Below, piece by piece: positions 26,801 through 38,323 of a stretch of 64,000 nucleotides of DNA. Source of the stretch: Congeria kusceri (taxonomy: Eukaryota; Mollusca; Bivalvia; Myida; Dreissenidae); NCBI GenBank assembly GCA_027627225.1, contig JAPFQT010000041.1:282501-346500 (forward strand), written 5' to 3'. The translations under genes were made by a program, and so were the position numbers. Within the stretch, counting starts at the first letter, position 1, and every line of letters starts with the position of its first letter. The notes under the pieces are model-generated. The model worked only from the letters and a program-made list of their open reading frames with translations. It was not told the origin of the DNA and made no database searches.

Positions 26801-28297
26801 CTAGATGAATGTTGCTTTTCTAAATTGCAAAAAAATTGTGTAGGTTTTTCACCTTCATTGATCCACTTGGCTCGTGATCTAATAAAAGACCCTTTCATTT
26901 TTACATCCCGTATTTCTGAAAGTTCTTGATGCAATGAATTAAGCTCCTCAGAATTTGATTCATTTATGTTTTTTTCTAGTTGTTCAATTTTTTTGACAAG
27001 AAGATCTTCTCTATCCCTCCTCTGTTTGCATTTGTAAGATGAAAAAGATATTGTTTTGCCTCTAATCTCCATTAGCAGGGTTTCTAAAAATAATTGGCCG
27101 TTAATAGTGAAATGTAACAAGTTATTGTCAATAATATTCAATGATTCAGTATTGTAAACAGGCAAACAGTATTGTTTTTTAATTTCGTCTATTTTTAATT
27201 TAATACACTGGAGGTATTCTTCATCATATAATAGAGAGTTATTGAACTTCCAAAGTCCCTTGCCATGGTTTACATCATAAATATTTAAATTTAAAGTTAT
27301 AATTGAATGGTCAGATTTGTAGCTTCCTTTAATATCCGATTGCCTTATATGTGTTAAAAGATTACTTGTGAAAAGGAAGAAATCTAGCCTGCCTTGCTGT
27401 AGAGTATTAGGTTTTCTCCATGTATATTGGTTAACATCACCATTCATTAATCTAAATGTATCTATCAAGCCCCTATCATTTATAACAGAAGACAACAAAT
27501 CCCTAGACTTTTTGTTATTATCCAGGCTTCTATAATTAACATAATCTAATTTAGTATCTAAGACAAGGTTGAAATCACCACACAAAATAAAAATCTCATT
27601 TCCAAATGAGTCTATTTTCAAAAACATCTCATTGTAAAAAAGTGGATTATCATTATTAGGCCCATATAAAGTACATAATGTTAATCGTGTTGTCTCAAAT
27701 GTTAAATCTAAAATTAAATAATTCCCATACTGATCCTTTTCAGAGTTATGTACTTTTACTGATATATTTTTTTGAAATAAAATACACACACCCCTAGAGT
27801 TAGAAGTACCATGACTAAAATAACAATCACCATCCCACTGCATATAAATCTGTTTTTCCATAGATGGGGTAAAATGACAATCCTGTAAACAATATACTTG
27901 TGCTTTTTATTTTTTTAAATAGTCAAACATGTCATTTCTTTTTTTACTGTCATTAAGTCCGCGACAGTTGTAAGATACAATTTTTAAGTCAGCCATTGTT
28001 ATAAAATTTTAGATTATTCATTTGATTTATCATACAACACAAGAACCCAGTAATCAATAATCTTGAAGAGTCAATGATGAGCACATAAATATTAAAAATA
28101 TATACAGAATATAATAAGTTGTTCATTACACATGTGTCCTGAACAGTGATTAAACAGAACATGAAACGAGTGAAAAAGAAAAGCTTGCTGGTTTTACAAA
28201 AAACTCAGTTTCTAGGTTTAAATGGCATACTGAAGTATAGCATTGTAAAAACAGTTGTTGTCATAATACAGTACTCTTCACAGAGAAATAACAAAAT
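23838..28297 (-). mobile_element. Tx1/L1-like LINE insertion, 5'-truncated
   Basis: On the minus strand the element runs from 28297 to a 36-base poly-A tail (T run at 23838-23873). A 7-bp target duplication AATATAG lies at 23831-23837 and 28298-28304. The uninterrupted target with a single AATATAG is seen in the duplicated partner at 59137-59143. The element begins only about 300 bases before ORF2, so ORF1 is missing, as expected of 5' truncation during reverse transcription. Intact tail and target duplication and few lesions indicate a fairly recent insertion. Confidence 0.92.
24217..27996 (-). pseudogene. LINE ORF2: endonuclease and reverse transcriptase, near-intact
   Basis: Starts at ATG 27996 (MADLKIVSYNCRGLND). 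The APE endonuclease shows CLQDCHF, ILCGDFNLVLD and SDHSIITLNL. The reverse transcriptase shows TGFIKGRYIGENTRLLYDIL, LDFEKAFDTL, GCRQGDPISSYIFILCAEIL and the catalytic FADD in QFADDTSLLL. A C-terminal CCHC-type cluster (CIFCKTHEETLIHLFWEC) matches L1/Tx1-type ORF2 proteins. Lesions are few: TAA at 27907-27909, a one-base loss near 26700, and a one-base loss in an A/T homopolymer at 26506-26510. Frames 26683-27861 and 24217-26163 are long open remainders of the same ORF. Clade is inferred from motif style; the enzyme functions follow from the family. Confidence 0.88.
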
Positions 28298-28476
28298 AAT
28301 ATAGTATTGAAAGCTAAATATTGGGAGCTTTCATCCATCTATTATGGACTTCATCAGATGGATGAAAGCTCCCAAGGTATTGCTTTCGATACGGTATCGT
28401 GTGAGAAAGGAAACAGTGCAAACAGTTAATAAAGATAAATAAAAGCCTTCCAATGTTGTGTTATGTTAACAAAGAA

Positions 28477-28955
28477 GCGTGCTTAAATGCCTAGTTTAAT
28501 CCTTCTTTATTTCACCCCCTCCAAGGCTGAGGTATTGTACCCCTGTGTATTGGCGTCCTGCTGTGGTCACAGTGTAGAAACAGTGTGGCGACGCTTTTCA
28601 GCTGAGATCAATACACTGTTGCAATTGAAACAGTGCACTCAGCCATTGGTCAGTCAGTTTAAGACCTAGTTTAAGTTCCTTACGTTCCGTCTGGCTTTTT
28701 CATGAGGTATTCCACTCTGTGTATTTATCCACCATAAAAAAAACTTATCATTATCTGCAATCTTTTTCTCTCAGCTGAGTGAGCAATGGCTGAGTGCACT
28801 GTTTCAGTTGCAGCAGTGTAGTGATCTCAGCTGATAATGGTCGTCAAACGGTGTCCACACTGTGACTACAGCAGGGTGCCAATACACAGGGTTACAATAC
28901 CCCAGATTTAGGGGGGGGGGGGTAAAATAAAAGAATCAACTAGGCCTTTAAACAC
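28477..28955. mobile_element. Fold-back element, copy 1
   Basis: Inverted arms of about 175 bp (28477-28655 and 28780-28955) include CAGCTGAGATCA, AAACAGTGCACTCAGCCATT and GTGTATTGGC. The spacer is about 125 bp. No coding capacity. The partner copy is at 59410-59874. Confidence 0.8.
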
Positions 28956-28959
28956 ACCT

Positions 28960-29032
28960 GTGGCGGATCCGTGGTCTAGTGTTAACGCACTGGCTTCACA
29001 AACCAAGGGTCCCCGGTTCGAGCCCGCGCTAC
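28960..29032 (+). repeat. tRNA-like SINE head, copy 1
   Basis: An A-box-like TGGTCTAGTGTTAACGC and a B box GGTTCGAGCCC lie at tRNA spacing, with a possible 7-bp acceptor stem GTGGCGG/CGCTAC. A loop with CAC recalls tRNA-Val, but the anticodon stem does not pair well. I read it as a tRNA-derived SINE promoter region rather than a working tRNA gene. It directly follows the fold-back element. Confidence 0.65.
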
Positions 29033-29979
29033 ACCCTAACATACTAACACGTCTTTCGCAGCTCATCCCAAACGTATACGTTTCGAGACGTTAAAACGAG
29101 GTGCAGTGTAATAATTGCTACACATCGGACACTAAATTGCCCAGGGTCGGGAATGAAACGGGGCGTCTACTGTATCTTGCACTACTCCCGTAGCACACAT
29201 TTAACCAGTCTTCTGGGGGCTATATTGCCATATGGGAGAGAATCCTGGTGCACTCGATAAAAATGTACTACACACACCTTTAAGCACAAATATTGTCTTA
29301 ATGAGACACTGTGTGTGATCCAGGTTTGAGACAAGTAACAAACAAAAATAATGGTCAGATGAAGCACGAAGTAAACAACAAGTCATGGAAAACTGGGTAA
29401 AATATCCGACGATTTTTATAAGTTACACAAAGCCTATTTTCGAAACACCAGATCGCACGCTAATGATAAAGGTAATGTGCGACTGATAACCCATCGACAA
29501 GGCTAAGCGTAAACACTGAACTATAAAGTTATCTTCTTTATTCCGCAAACTTACAGATTTGTTCGTTTAAAACGTTTAAAAAGTAATTATGTTGGTTAAG
29601 CTGTGGAAACTAACGAACGATAACGAAACAAGTTTTTATTATATTTGTCCTGGATGTATAAAGTAAGGGCCATAATCGCTTTTTAGCCTACATTGTTACA
29701 TCACGAGTTATCGTTACTAGATTGTTAAATAAAAAGTATACCATAGCGAGTTTAAAACTGTTATCAACGGTGGCATAGAACTGCCATACGATAACCACTT
29801 CGCGTGTGTTACTACTAGTACTTAAGGTTCGTGTTATTTATCTTATATCTTAACTCGTGTTATTTATCTTACATCGTATAGGGTTTGCGAATTTGTTCTA
29901 CGTAAGCTTAACAAAAAAAGGTCTGAAAGCGCCCAGAAGTGACATCAGAATTTCAGGCAATAAAATCTTATGTCTTTTC

Positions 29980-30290
29980 ACGAATATTAACTAGCAAAGA
30001 TTTGCGTTGTAAGCTAATTAACTATTAATTTACAACGCAAAAATGGAGTAGTTGATATTCGTGATAATTATCTTACAACGCACATTTTTTAAAGAATTTG
30101 ATATGCGTGATACCTCTTAATTTTCATGTAACGCGAATTTTTCTCAAACAGATTCGTGTTGGTAAGACAATGAAGAAGACATCGCGCACAAAGTTTGTGC
30201 GCGAGGTCTTCCTCATTATCTTACTAACACTTGAAACTATATGTGGTATCACGAATAATAACTAGTTAAGATTTGCGTTGTAAGATTAAT
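29980..30290. repeat. Nested hairpins, copy 1
   Basis: The motif AGATTTGCGTTGTAAG recurs in both orientations between 29998 and 30288. Within it lies a 75-base hairpin (30156-30230) with GTGTTGGTAAGACAATGA on one side and TCATTATCTTACTAACAC on the other, and a GC-rich inner stem CGCGCACAAA/TTTGTGCGCG. Confidence 0.85.
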
Positions 30291-30805
30291 ATCATTCTGA
30301 ATGGAAGCAATTTCGATTTCGAGCATTTTATTAATTTGGCTAATGTCAGTTTGGATTTCCCCCTTAGCATGAAGAAAATAAAGAAATATCTCCAACAGGT
30401 ATTTCTCAATGAATATAAACTGGCATTTCCCATTCACCAGACAGCGGCACGTAGTGTTATAGAAATTCAGTGTGTAGGTTTACATACCCCGTGATGCCCG
30501 CACATAAGTTTGAACAGTGTTTCCCTTCTTGTCCGCAAGGTCAGTGAACTTATCATTGGCATTCTTATCAATGTCCTTGATCGTGGAATAGTAGCGCGTG
30601 CAACCAATCTTTTAGATCTCGAACGTAGCTGCGTCCGCCGATATGACCAGGCCGCCAGATGCATCCCTGGTGTTGATATTAATATTAGCAATCCTCCTTG
30701 TCACCGACAGCTTCCTGCCAGGTGTTTATCATAGTTTAAGACATAGTCTGTGGAGCGTACCTCGGACATGAGTTTGGTTATTTGCTTCTGGGCTGCTAAT
30801 TCCAT
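30249..30805 (-). pseudogene. Unidentified coding remnant, copy 1
   Basis: The reading frame is inferred by comparison with the copy at 61127-61681. A segment reads MELAAQKQITKLMSEVRSTD. A second, after a shift or splice (CAG before GAAGCTG), reads DASGGLVISADAATFEI, then TAA, then GCTRYYSTIKDIDKNANDKF. It continues to RGM, another TAA, then TYTLNFYNTTCRCLVNGKCQ and FLHAKGEIQTDISQINKMLE, ending at 30249 inside the hairpin repeats. I do not recognise the protein. Its presence in both duplicate copies shows that it predates the duplication; different lesions suggest independent decay, although a transposon-borne origin is possible. Confidence 0.55.
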
Positions 30806-30809
30806 GCTG

Positions 30810-33160
30810 ATATAAACCAGGTATCACACTGTAATACTATAGAATAATTATCACACGCCACCGTGACCACGAGCGAATTGTTTCTATATAGTCTGGCCAC
30901 AATGTAGCAGCATCAACCTTTTGAACATGAAGTAGAGCCTTCCTGCGTGGCACAAGGCCAGCGAGACGTTAAAAACTAATGTGTTCAGATAAAAGTACTC
31001 AAGTTCATGCCCATAAAATCGATAAAATGTAAAATATTCTAATAAACCTCAAGATGGCGTCGAGCGCGCCACAATACGACGGCATATACAATAAGTTAAT
31101 TTTCAAAATATCAGTACACTCATGAGACACAGCAGTCTATCTTTAAAATAACACCAGTTTTACCAGTAAAACCACCTAAAAATTAAATAAAACTCTAAAA
31201 AAATTCTCCTTCACAGAAACACGTCTTCCACCGTTCACATCCGTGCCATTCTAGCTAGCCGTAAATATTTAATAATTGTCCGAACATTTGAATGCCTGTG
31301 AAATGTAATAGTTAATAAAATACCCTCAGAGCCGTATATTTGTACCGTTGCTCTATGTATTTATTAATTTTATTTATATACCGTTTACGCATTATTTTCT
31401 GTGTTACTCTCTTTCTCTTGAACATTCTTTTAATCCTTAAGAAACTATAGAGCAGACATACTTTAATGTTACAAAAACATAAACAACAAACTAACGTAAA
31501 CTATATAATGATATGTTAGAAGGAGCATATAGTGTGTCGTTCAAATCTAGTCAGTCTACTCTACCCCGGTCGCCATCTTTCATCAAAGTAAAATCACGAT
31601 TAAACATTCGCTTTCAGGTATTTCTATGTTGAAATTGCTACTAAGTGATACAGTTAATGTAAACAACATGTGATCTATCAATATTACGCATCGTATATGA
31701 GTTTTGCGTCTAAAATCAATTGCAAGACAAATTCAATTTGTTTTTGAAGTATTGTCATTCGTGCGAAATATACTCGTACCAAAAGTGACCAGAACTCGTT
31801 TCTGTCTGAACAGTTAAATATTTATTGCTAGCTAGAAACATCATACTAAAGATCAACAAAACACGAATCATCACACTATATCAAATATTTAATGGCAAAA
31901 TAGGTTATCGATGCCTACGGTACAGATTCAGATGTTAATGCTAAAAGCACATTTGAAGTCATATTAGATCTAGCAAGTATTGGGCAGTGACACCTTGCAG
32001 GTCTATAACGCCTATTAAAAATCAATTTACCGAACCTTCTATAGAAGGTGCATCTGAAACGTAGCCGCTGGTGCCGTGGCTGCATCGGGTCCGTTCGCCC
32101 TGTATACATGATTGCCCTGGGTCCGTCCTCCCTGCGTACATGTTTGCACTGGGTCCGTCCTCCCTGGGTTCATTCGCCCTGTATTATATTGTTAGGTATA
32201 AACTGTTGTTTACAGTTAGCAGGTAATTTTCACACGTTTCAGCAGACTGACCGAAATACCCTTTTTATAATATTGTAACATATAATATTTTAAAAAATAA
32301 TGTTGTACAAAAATGTATTTTGGTGATAGTTTTGACTGCTTTATGTTCATCTCATTTCAGTCTTTGAAATAAACCACTTTCCCTTAGGCGGCGACATGTA
32401 CAGATCTACAAATGTATCTCAGCTACCTAATACAATTTAAAATTAACATAATTCTGTTGAAAATGATATAACAAAATCATCTACCAGCAATAAAACAATG
32501 TCTAGAAATTTTGTTCTAAATATATACCAATCGCCTCATTAATTTTCTTTCCTGCATGTTGTTACATTTAGACATTATCAGGTAATCTCTAAATTTGGTA
32601 TGCAGCATTCCAGATACACCTAAACAAATAAACTTGGCCATTCAATTTCAAGTTGTTTATATGCAAGTATTGTTTCTTATGAAAGACAAAACATTATTTC
32701 AATGTTTTTTATTGTTATCACTTGATTTTATTCTGAAAAAAACCCTACAAAAGTTACTGTATAACTTTGTTTATCATATGTTCCTGGTTGCTTTCCATCA
32801 GTTCCTGTGCACTCTCAGTTAATTAGCACCGAAAGGGCCTGCTTCGGTTAATCTAGTAGGCCTACTTTGAAACATGTAAAACTTCAGTAAAATGAATACT
32901 GGAACATCTTTGTAATACTCTGAAATGATAACTGCTATTTGAAAACTCACGGGAGTGATATATTAGTTATTTGTTATGTTGTCTAAACACATTTTACTGC
33001 AATATGGATACCAATGACTCTAATTCAACTTAACTAATATTACAACAATATTTTATTATTAATTTCATTAGGGGAATGGGCCGAATTTCGGCCCCAAAAA
33101 TGGCATTAAAAGGCCTAAATAGTTATGAAACAAATCACAGCTTATTCTCTCATTTCTGAA
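30810..33160. other. Non-coding remainder of duplication II and flank
   Basis: Matches 61690-64000 in blocks up to about 32126, with about 230 bases near 30985-31190 absent from the partner. A 64-codon minus-strand frame (31915-32109) is open in both copies but its differences are mostly amino-acid changing, so I do not call it. From 32130 to 33160 nothing is recognised. Confidence 0.5.
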
Positions 33161-33237
33161 ATCTGGTTGTGCCATATAAAGGCAAACTTAATGTAGGGTA
33201 TGACTTTTGGAAATGTTGTGTTTTATTATATTTTCAG

Positions 33238-34919
33238 ATCTGGATTCTGTGTAATGATTTTCTTATCACCAACATGGAATCTCAAGAGGTGTCATCTATA
33301 AATGAGGGACAGTTTGAAACTAGCATTACAAAACATCCACCGTGTGTCGATGGATTGGCAGTGAATGATGAACCATCATCCAAAGAGGCCATTAATTACA
33401 ATGAAGTAACTTCTGTTGAAACCAAACACATTGCTAGAATTGATACGCAGACTGAAAACGAGTTATCTGTGGAAACTCTGTGTGATTTGGCTGTCGAATT
33501 TGCTGGTCCAAAACTTAACGTACAAAGAGACGAGCAAAGTAAAGCAACAGATGTGAAAGAAAATGGTGTAAATATGCAACACTTACGTGTATATCCAGAG
33601 GGCTGCGATTAAACTACAAATCGGACAGTCTAGGAGAATCTATCAGTGATAGACAATATGTTGTAAATGAAGACTATCTGCCAAAGAATTGCAAGCAAGG
33701 CCAGCTGAGAATCATTATGATGCTTATAATCAAATTGCTTCAAAATCTGCTGATTTAAATGTCACAGTTGCTGGTGATAAGCCATCTCATCTCAAAAACA
33801 TCAGAATAATTGTCATAAAATAGTAGATGAAAGTATTGAATCACCCAGTGTCTGCCAGTGTCCTGTTTCAAGAGGGAAGAAATATAAATGTGGTGGTTGT
33901 GCAAGTAGATTTCAAACCATATTTGACCTACATCAGCATTTAAAACGTCATGGGTCCAGAGATTCGTACCATTACGACGAGATCACATTGACCGCATTTC
34001 CGAAGTTTGACTGCGTTTCTAAAATTGATGTACACAATGTAGTCATAGCAAAGCCGGTCCTGAAAGCATTGACTTCCACTGCAAAAACTCAGATTTAACA
34101 AAGCAAGACAGATCAAAAGGTGTCAAGAAAACGACGAAAACAATCACTAGCAAATGGGGCAGTGGTAGACAAGAAAACAAAAACTAAACTGTCAAAGATG
34201 CTAAAAGTTAAAGAACCTAAAAAGAGAGGCAGATTGCCAGAGGTCAAGCCAAACAGCGAAAGCATATCAGAAGATGTACAAGTAAGTCGGTTTCCAAGAC
34301 AAGCAAAAAGAATTAAAAACAAACGTTATACTGTTGAGGTAAAGCAGGAGGTAGAACAGAATGCAGCTATTGAAAATGTGGATGTAATAGAAGACATGGA
34401 TGTTCATGTAGTAGAAGAAATAAGTGCAAAGAAACATGAAGGCCAAGTCTCTGATGATTCATTGACATAAATTCCTGACATAACTAATCAGGTTGAAAAT
34501 GACTCAAAGAAAAAGTTCAAAGTAATGGAATAGCAAACAATGTAGAAACAGTTCCACATCCCGATGAGCTATGTGGTGGCGATCAAGACGAAATCACTAC
34601 TGAAATAGTTGGTATAAAGGATGAAGATATAACAAAGAAAGAAAATGAAAATGAGGAGAAACTAAAGGTTAAGAGCCTTAAAACAGCTGGCCAAAATCTT
34701 AAGGGACCACGCCATGCTGAAAAAAACTGCAGGTGATCTTTATATGTCCTGTGAAGTATGCAACACGGTTGTGCTTCAAAAGAAGTACAAGGAACGGTTT
34801 CTGGAACGCCAAGAAGAGCAACATGTCCCGCCACAGTATGACGCACAGCGATATGAAACCGTTCCAGTACAAGCTGTGTCCCAAGATGGACTACGAGTGC
34901 CATGTGAACAGTCACAAAG
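33238..34919 (+). pseudogene. Decayed C2H2 zinc-finger gene
   Basis: A pyrimidine-rich tract and CAG precede 33238, followed by ATG at 33274 (MESQEVSSINEGQ) and an acidic open stretch to TAA at 33610. After frameshifts, 33871-33960 encodes a classic finger, YKCGGCASRFQTIFDLHQHL then KRH (C-x2-C-x12-H-x3-H). A lysine-rich nuclear-type region (KKRGRLPEVK) follows after TAA at 34096. A second finger region near 34735-34915 is split over two frames, with CEVCNTVV in one and SRHSMTHSDMKPFQYKLCP in the other; its linker-like THSDMKPF is kept but one Cys is Tyr. A donor-like AAAG/GTTGGT follows 34919. The retained splice signal suggests a decayed spliced gene, not a processed copy. Family role would be DNA binding in the nucleus. 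Confidence 0.7.
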
Positions 34920-34924
34920 GTTGG

Positions 34925-37120
34925 TTTCCTGTTATTCTACCTGGTATAATATTCTACCTGATCATGACGAGTTTATCTTAATAAGACGTCTATGCTCAGA
35001 ATGATGTTTTATTAAAGTCTGATAATTGTTAGTTCAAATCTGTCAATGTTTTTCTCATCTCTAGCCTCAAACTTTATTTTGTTAACATGCCATCAACTGC
35101 TCTCATGTGACTCACAAGTTAGCTGATTTCCTCCTTTTAAATTAAAATTAATAAATGTGCATGCCAACTTTTATAAACACATATTGCTGAAACTGTCTTC
35201 TTTCTTACAAATATCTCATCTTTTTACTACATGCCTAGCTTTTTTCACTAACATGTGTGCACACACGCATACCAAGTGATATGGATCCCATTGGAAATAA
35301 GCTCTAAGCATAATGGGTCATTCATACGTCATAACAATAATTTCTTAACATGTATTCTAAAATTATTATTATTATACTAACACTATCGAAAGTATGTTAC
35401 TAAGTGAAAGTAATTTGTTCCTTAGTCCTAGTCTTTTTAGCAGTATGTAATGGTCCAAAATATTTAAAACTGGATTTCTGTATCTGTTTTATCTGTTGTG
35501 TAACATAATAGTGCTTTGATACCTATATTTATAGTTTTATATGTTAAATATTTTAATAGTTAAATTACCAATTTTACCAAATATGTGTTATGATATGCTG
35601 TTGACCTGAACGTCAATAAATAAATACAAGACCGTATAAATTCTTTTTAGGGAATATGTTTATTTAATACCCCATTATTATCAAACAGTTAGTGTCATTT
35701 TAATCGTTTGCATTATTTTCTTATTATTTTTGTCGCAATCATTTTTAAGTACTTTCTGCAAATTCGGTAAATTACAAGATTTGTTTGTGATGCAGCAACT
35801 AATTAAGGGAGAATAGTGTGTACGATATAGACATTCAAACAATAAAATCCATAGTTGCTGGCCATTCCCAGTGTAACAAATGTGTCAAAGTGTATCTGTT
35901 TTATAAGAATGTCCCTGATAACAGTGGGAACAAAATAAAAATGTTTCAATACCTTGACATTAATTATACAAACTGATGATGCAAGCGTTGCACAGTTCGG
36001 TTTAGATTTCAGTGTTAAACTCCTTTATACTAGAAACAAAATCAAATCAAATGTGTGCTTTTAACAATTAGTGTACATGTAGTATAACTTTTTTTTGTTA
36101 TGTACAGTCGTTCACATTACTGTTTCATAAATTACTTATAATTGGATGTGATCCAATTTAGAACAAACTATTATGAAACACGTAAACAAAATGAACTGCA
36201 TAAAAGCTAAACCTGTCATTATATAATGTTTATTAAGTAGTTTCGTCATACAGAATTGTTGACTCATTAGATTCAGTAAATAATTATTTGTTTTAGAATA
36301 GGTTATTCAATGCGCAGGCCATATTTCTGACTCTCCTCTACACACCCTACGTCCATAAAACCAATAAAAAATTTGTTGAGGCGTGTTTTGGGTTCTTTTA
36401 TGTTCTTGATTTCTTTCGTGTCATTATATGTTTGCCACACATTTTTTCGTTATGACGTAACTTAAGGCAAACACGGGACTGGAACAGCTAAAATTAAAGA
36501 ATGCTAACAAAAAAACACCAAATCATTGCCCTTTGCAAACTTTTTTTTTCACTATATATCGTGGCCACATGATCAAATCAGTTCATTAATGCATATTTCA
36601 CGTGATTAATCTAGAAATGATACAGATCAAAATGTTAATGCCGTATGTTGACTTATTTGTCTGTATTACACACACAAATACTAATTATTTCTCAAGTCGC
36701 AGATGTTGTCCTTAGAGTAAATGTAAAATATCAATGTGAGATGACCTTTCTAGTTTTCCTTGTGCGTGAAAGACTGTGGGTTGTGTTCCTTTTTTATTGT
36801 ATAGAATACAAAACAAACGAAAGATTTAAATAAGTGATATATCTAACTATCCGATACTGCCTAAATCGATACTGATCTTCTTCCGTAGCTGTACAGCAAA
36901 CAATCACAATAACCTGACGATTGCTATCGGTTCTTTCAGTTTTTGTCGATAAAGTTTCTGGTGTTAATTTTCCCTTTTTCAAACAAAATCGGAAATTAAG
37001 AGGCACAGTCTTTTGTATCCGCAACAGAATTCATTATTCAAAACAACACTAAAGCATGAAACATAAAAATTTGAAACTCCAGCTGCATCCACTATTATTA
37101 ACAGCACATGGTATAGAGGA
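34925..37120. other. AT-rich intergenic DNA
   Basis: No supported gene. An AATAAATAAAT run near 35614 could be a leftover polyadenylation signal of the zinc-finger gene, but nothing ties them together. Confidence 0.4.
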
Positions 37121-37126
37121 TATCTG

Positions 37127-37265
37127 TTTAATGCAGTGTAAGAGCGTATTTTATTTCATGAGTGGACATAGAAACAATATTTTCACGAGTGGCGCAGCCA
37201 TGAGTGAAAATATCTAATTTCTATGACCACGAATGAAATAAAATATGATCTTACACTGCATTAAA
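37127..37265. repeat. Long palindrome P2
   Basis: Arms of about 60 bp (TTTAATGCAGTGTAAGAG and onward to TATTTTCAC; mirrored to 37265) around a short loop GAGTGGCGCAGCCATGAG. A few mismatches. Looks like a palindromic MITE. Confidence 0.85.
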
Positions 37266-37269
37266 GAAA

Positions 37270-38320
37270 TTGTCTTTCTATTTCATGCTTTTGAACGCTA
37301 AATAAAAAAAAATGCGCGAGATATGCTGAAGAGTCGAAAGTTTTGTGTATTATGACGTCATAAATATGAAGTTATTATGATTCCAAAATTGTCAATAACT
37401 GTTGGGTGGGAACTTTGTGCCACTCTTACTTCGTCATTGTCGCTTAATTATATTTGTATAGAATTTCATTATGTGTTTTCTGTTGTTTAAAAAGGCCGAT
37501 GCTTACACTGACAATTAGGGTATTCACATACTTTCAAAAAAAAATCTAAGTTAAAAGTAGTTTCATATAATCAAGAGTTAAATAGTCAAACGTTATCATT
37601 GCACTCGACCTAGAATAAACTGATCGGGTTATCATTCACTGGTATTCTCCACTCATTCGCAGTATAGCATGAATAAAAAAGCACATTGAAGTGCCCAATT
37701 GTCAAAAAACAAACCAATGTTACACAAATATGAGCAAACCGGGGTCATCGCCTTTGAATAGTCAAGGCAAAACCGATATCGTCGAACAGCCAAACATTTT
37801 GACTGCATTAAAGTGTGTATGTACGATCTTACAGCAAATATAGTTGCATAAATACAAATAATAAAATTAATTAAAATATATTTCTATTTAAAATGTAATA
37901 AAGTTAAGAACAAACAATGTTATTAAACGCACAATGTACTAGTTTTTAATCACCAAATATACAAGCGGAAACTCAAATACATGTATAAACTTTTTCTTGG
38001 AAGTTGGTTTAGGTTACACAACACTGATAAACGTTGCAATAGTCGACACAAGCACTTGTTGATTTATTTCATAATGAAGAGTTTCCTTCGTAATTTTAAT
38101 GTTGTTCTTTTTCTGTTTGCTTTCAAGTTTTATTGTCACTATCATCTGCTTATTTTGATAATAATTAATAGGAAAGATCGTACATACACACTTTAATGAA
38201 TTCAAGAATATAAATAAAACACCTCCTATCAAAATTAATAATAATATTCAGCAGAAAAATCGAACGTAATTTTATAATTTATTAAAAGTCTAACATGTCC
38301 TAAACGTAAACAATGACAAC
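37270..38320. other. AT-rich intergenic DNA
   Basis: Nothing recognised. Confidence 0.4.
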
Positions 38321-38323
38321 AGT

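Larger units (their letters stand above)
23816..28413. repeat. Palindromic element, copy 1, split by the LINE and lacking its centre
   Basis: Left arm begins TTTCCTTTCTCACAC at about 23816, is interrupted by the LINE, and resumes at 28298 to 28357. The right arm resumes at 28358 with ATGGATGAAAGCTCCC and ends near 28413. Compared with the partner at 59119-59350, the loop and the inner part of the right arm are missing. Confidence 0.8.
22485..32126 (+). repeat. Segmental duplication II, copy 1 (partner 56396-64000)
   Basis: Direct-orientation match to 56396-64000, starting at a block reading GATGGTGGTGTCT and continuing through a palindrome, a fold-back element, a tRNA-like SINE head, nested hairpins and a coding remnant. 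This copy contains a LINE (23838-28297) absent from the partner. The partner contains extra blocks at about 56860-57185, 57540-58560, 62085-63005 and 63183-63427. Similarity continues to at least 32126, where the partner reaches the window edge. Confidence 0.9.

Noticed and set aside
28960..29032. Functional tRNA-Val (CAC) gene
   Set aside because: A and B boxes are present but the anticodon stem pairs poorly in both copies, and the sequence sits in repeats. A SINE head is the better reading.
31915..32109. 64-codon frame conserved in both duplicates (also 63790-63984)
   Set aside because: Most differences between the copies change amino acids, and no family or gene context is seen. Shared openness follows from recent duplication.
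32640..32822. Hydrophobic plus-strand frame (75 codons)
   Set aside because: No start context, splice sites or homologous partner; typical of AT-rich DNA.
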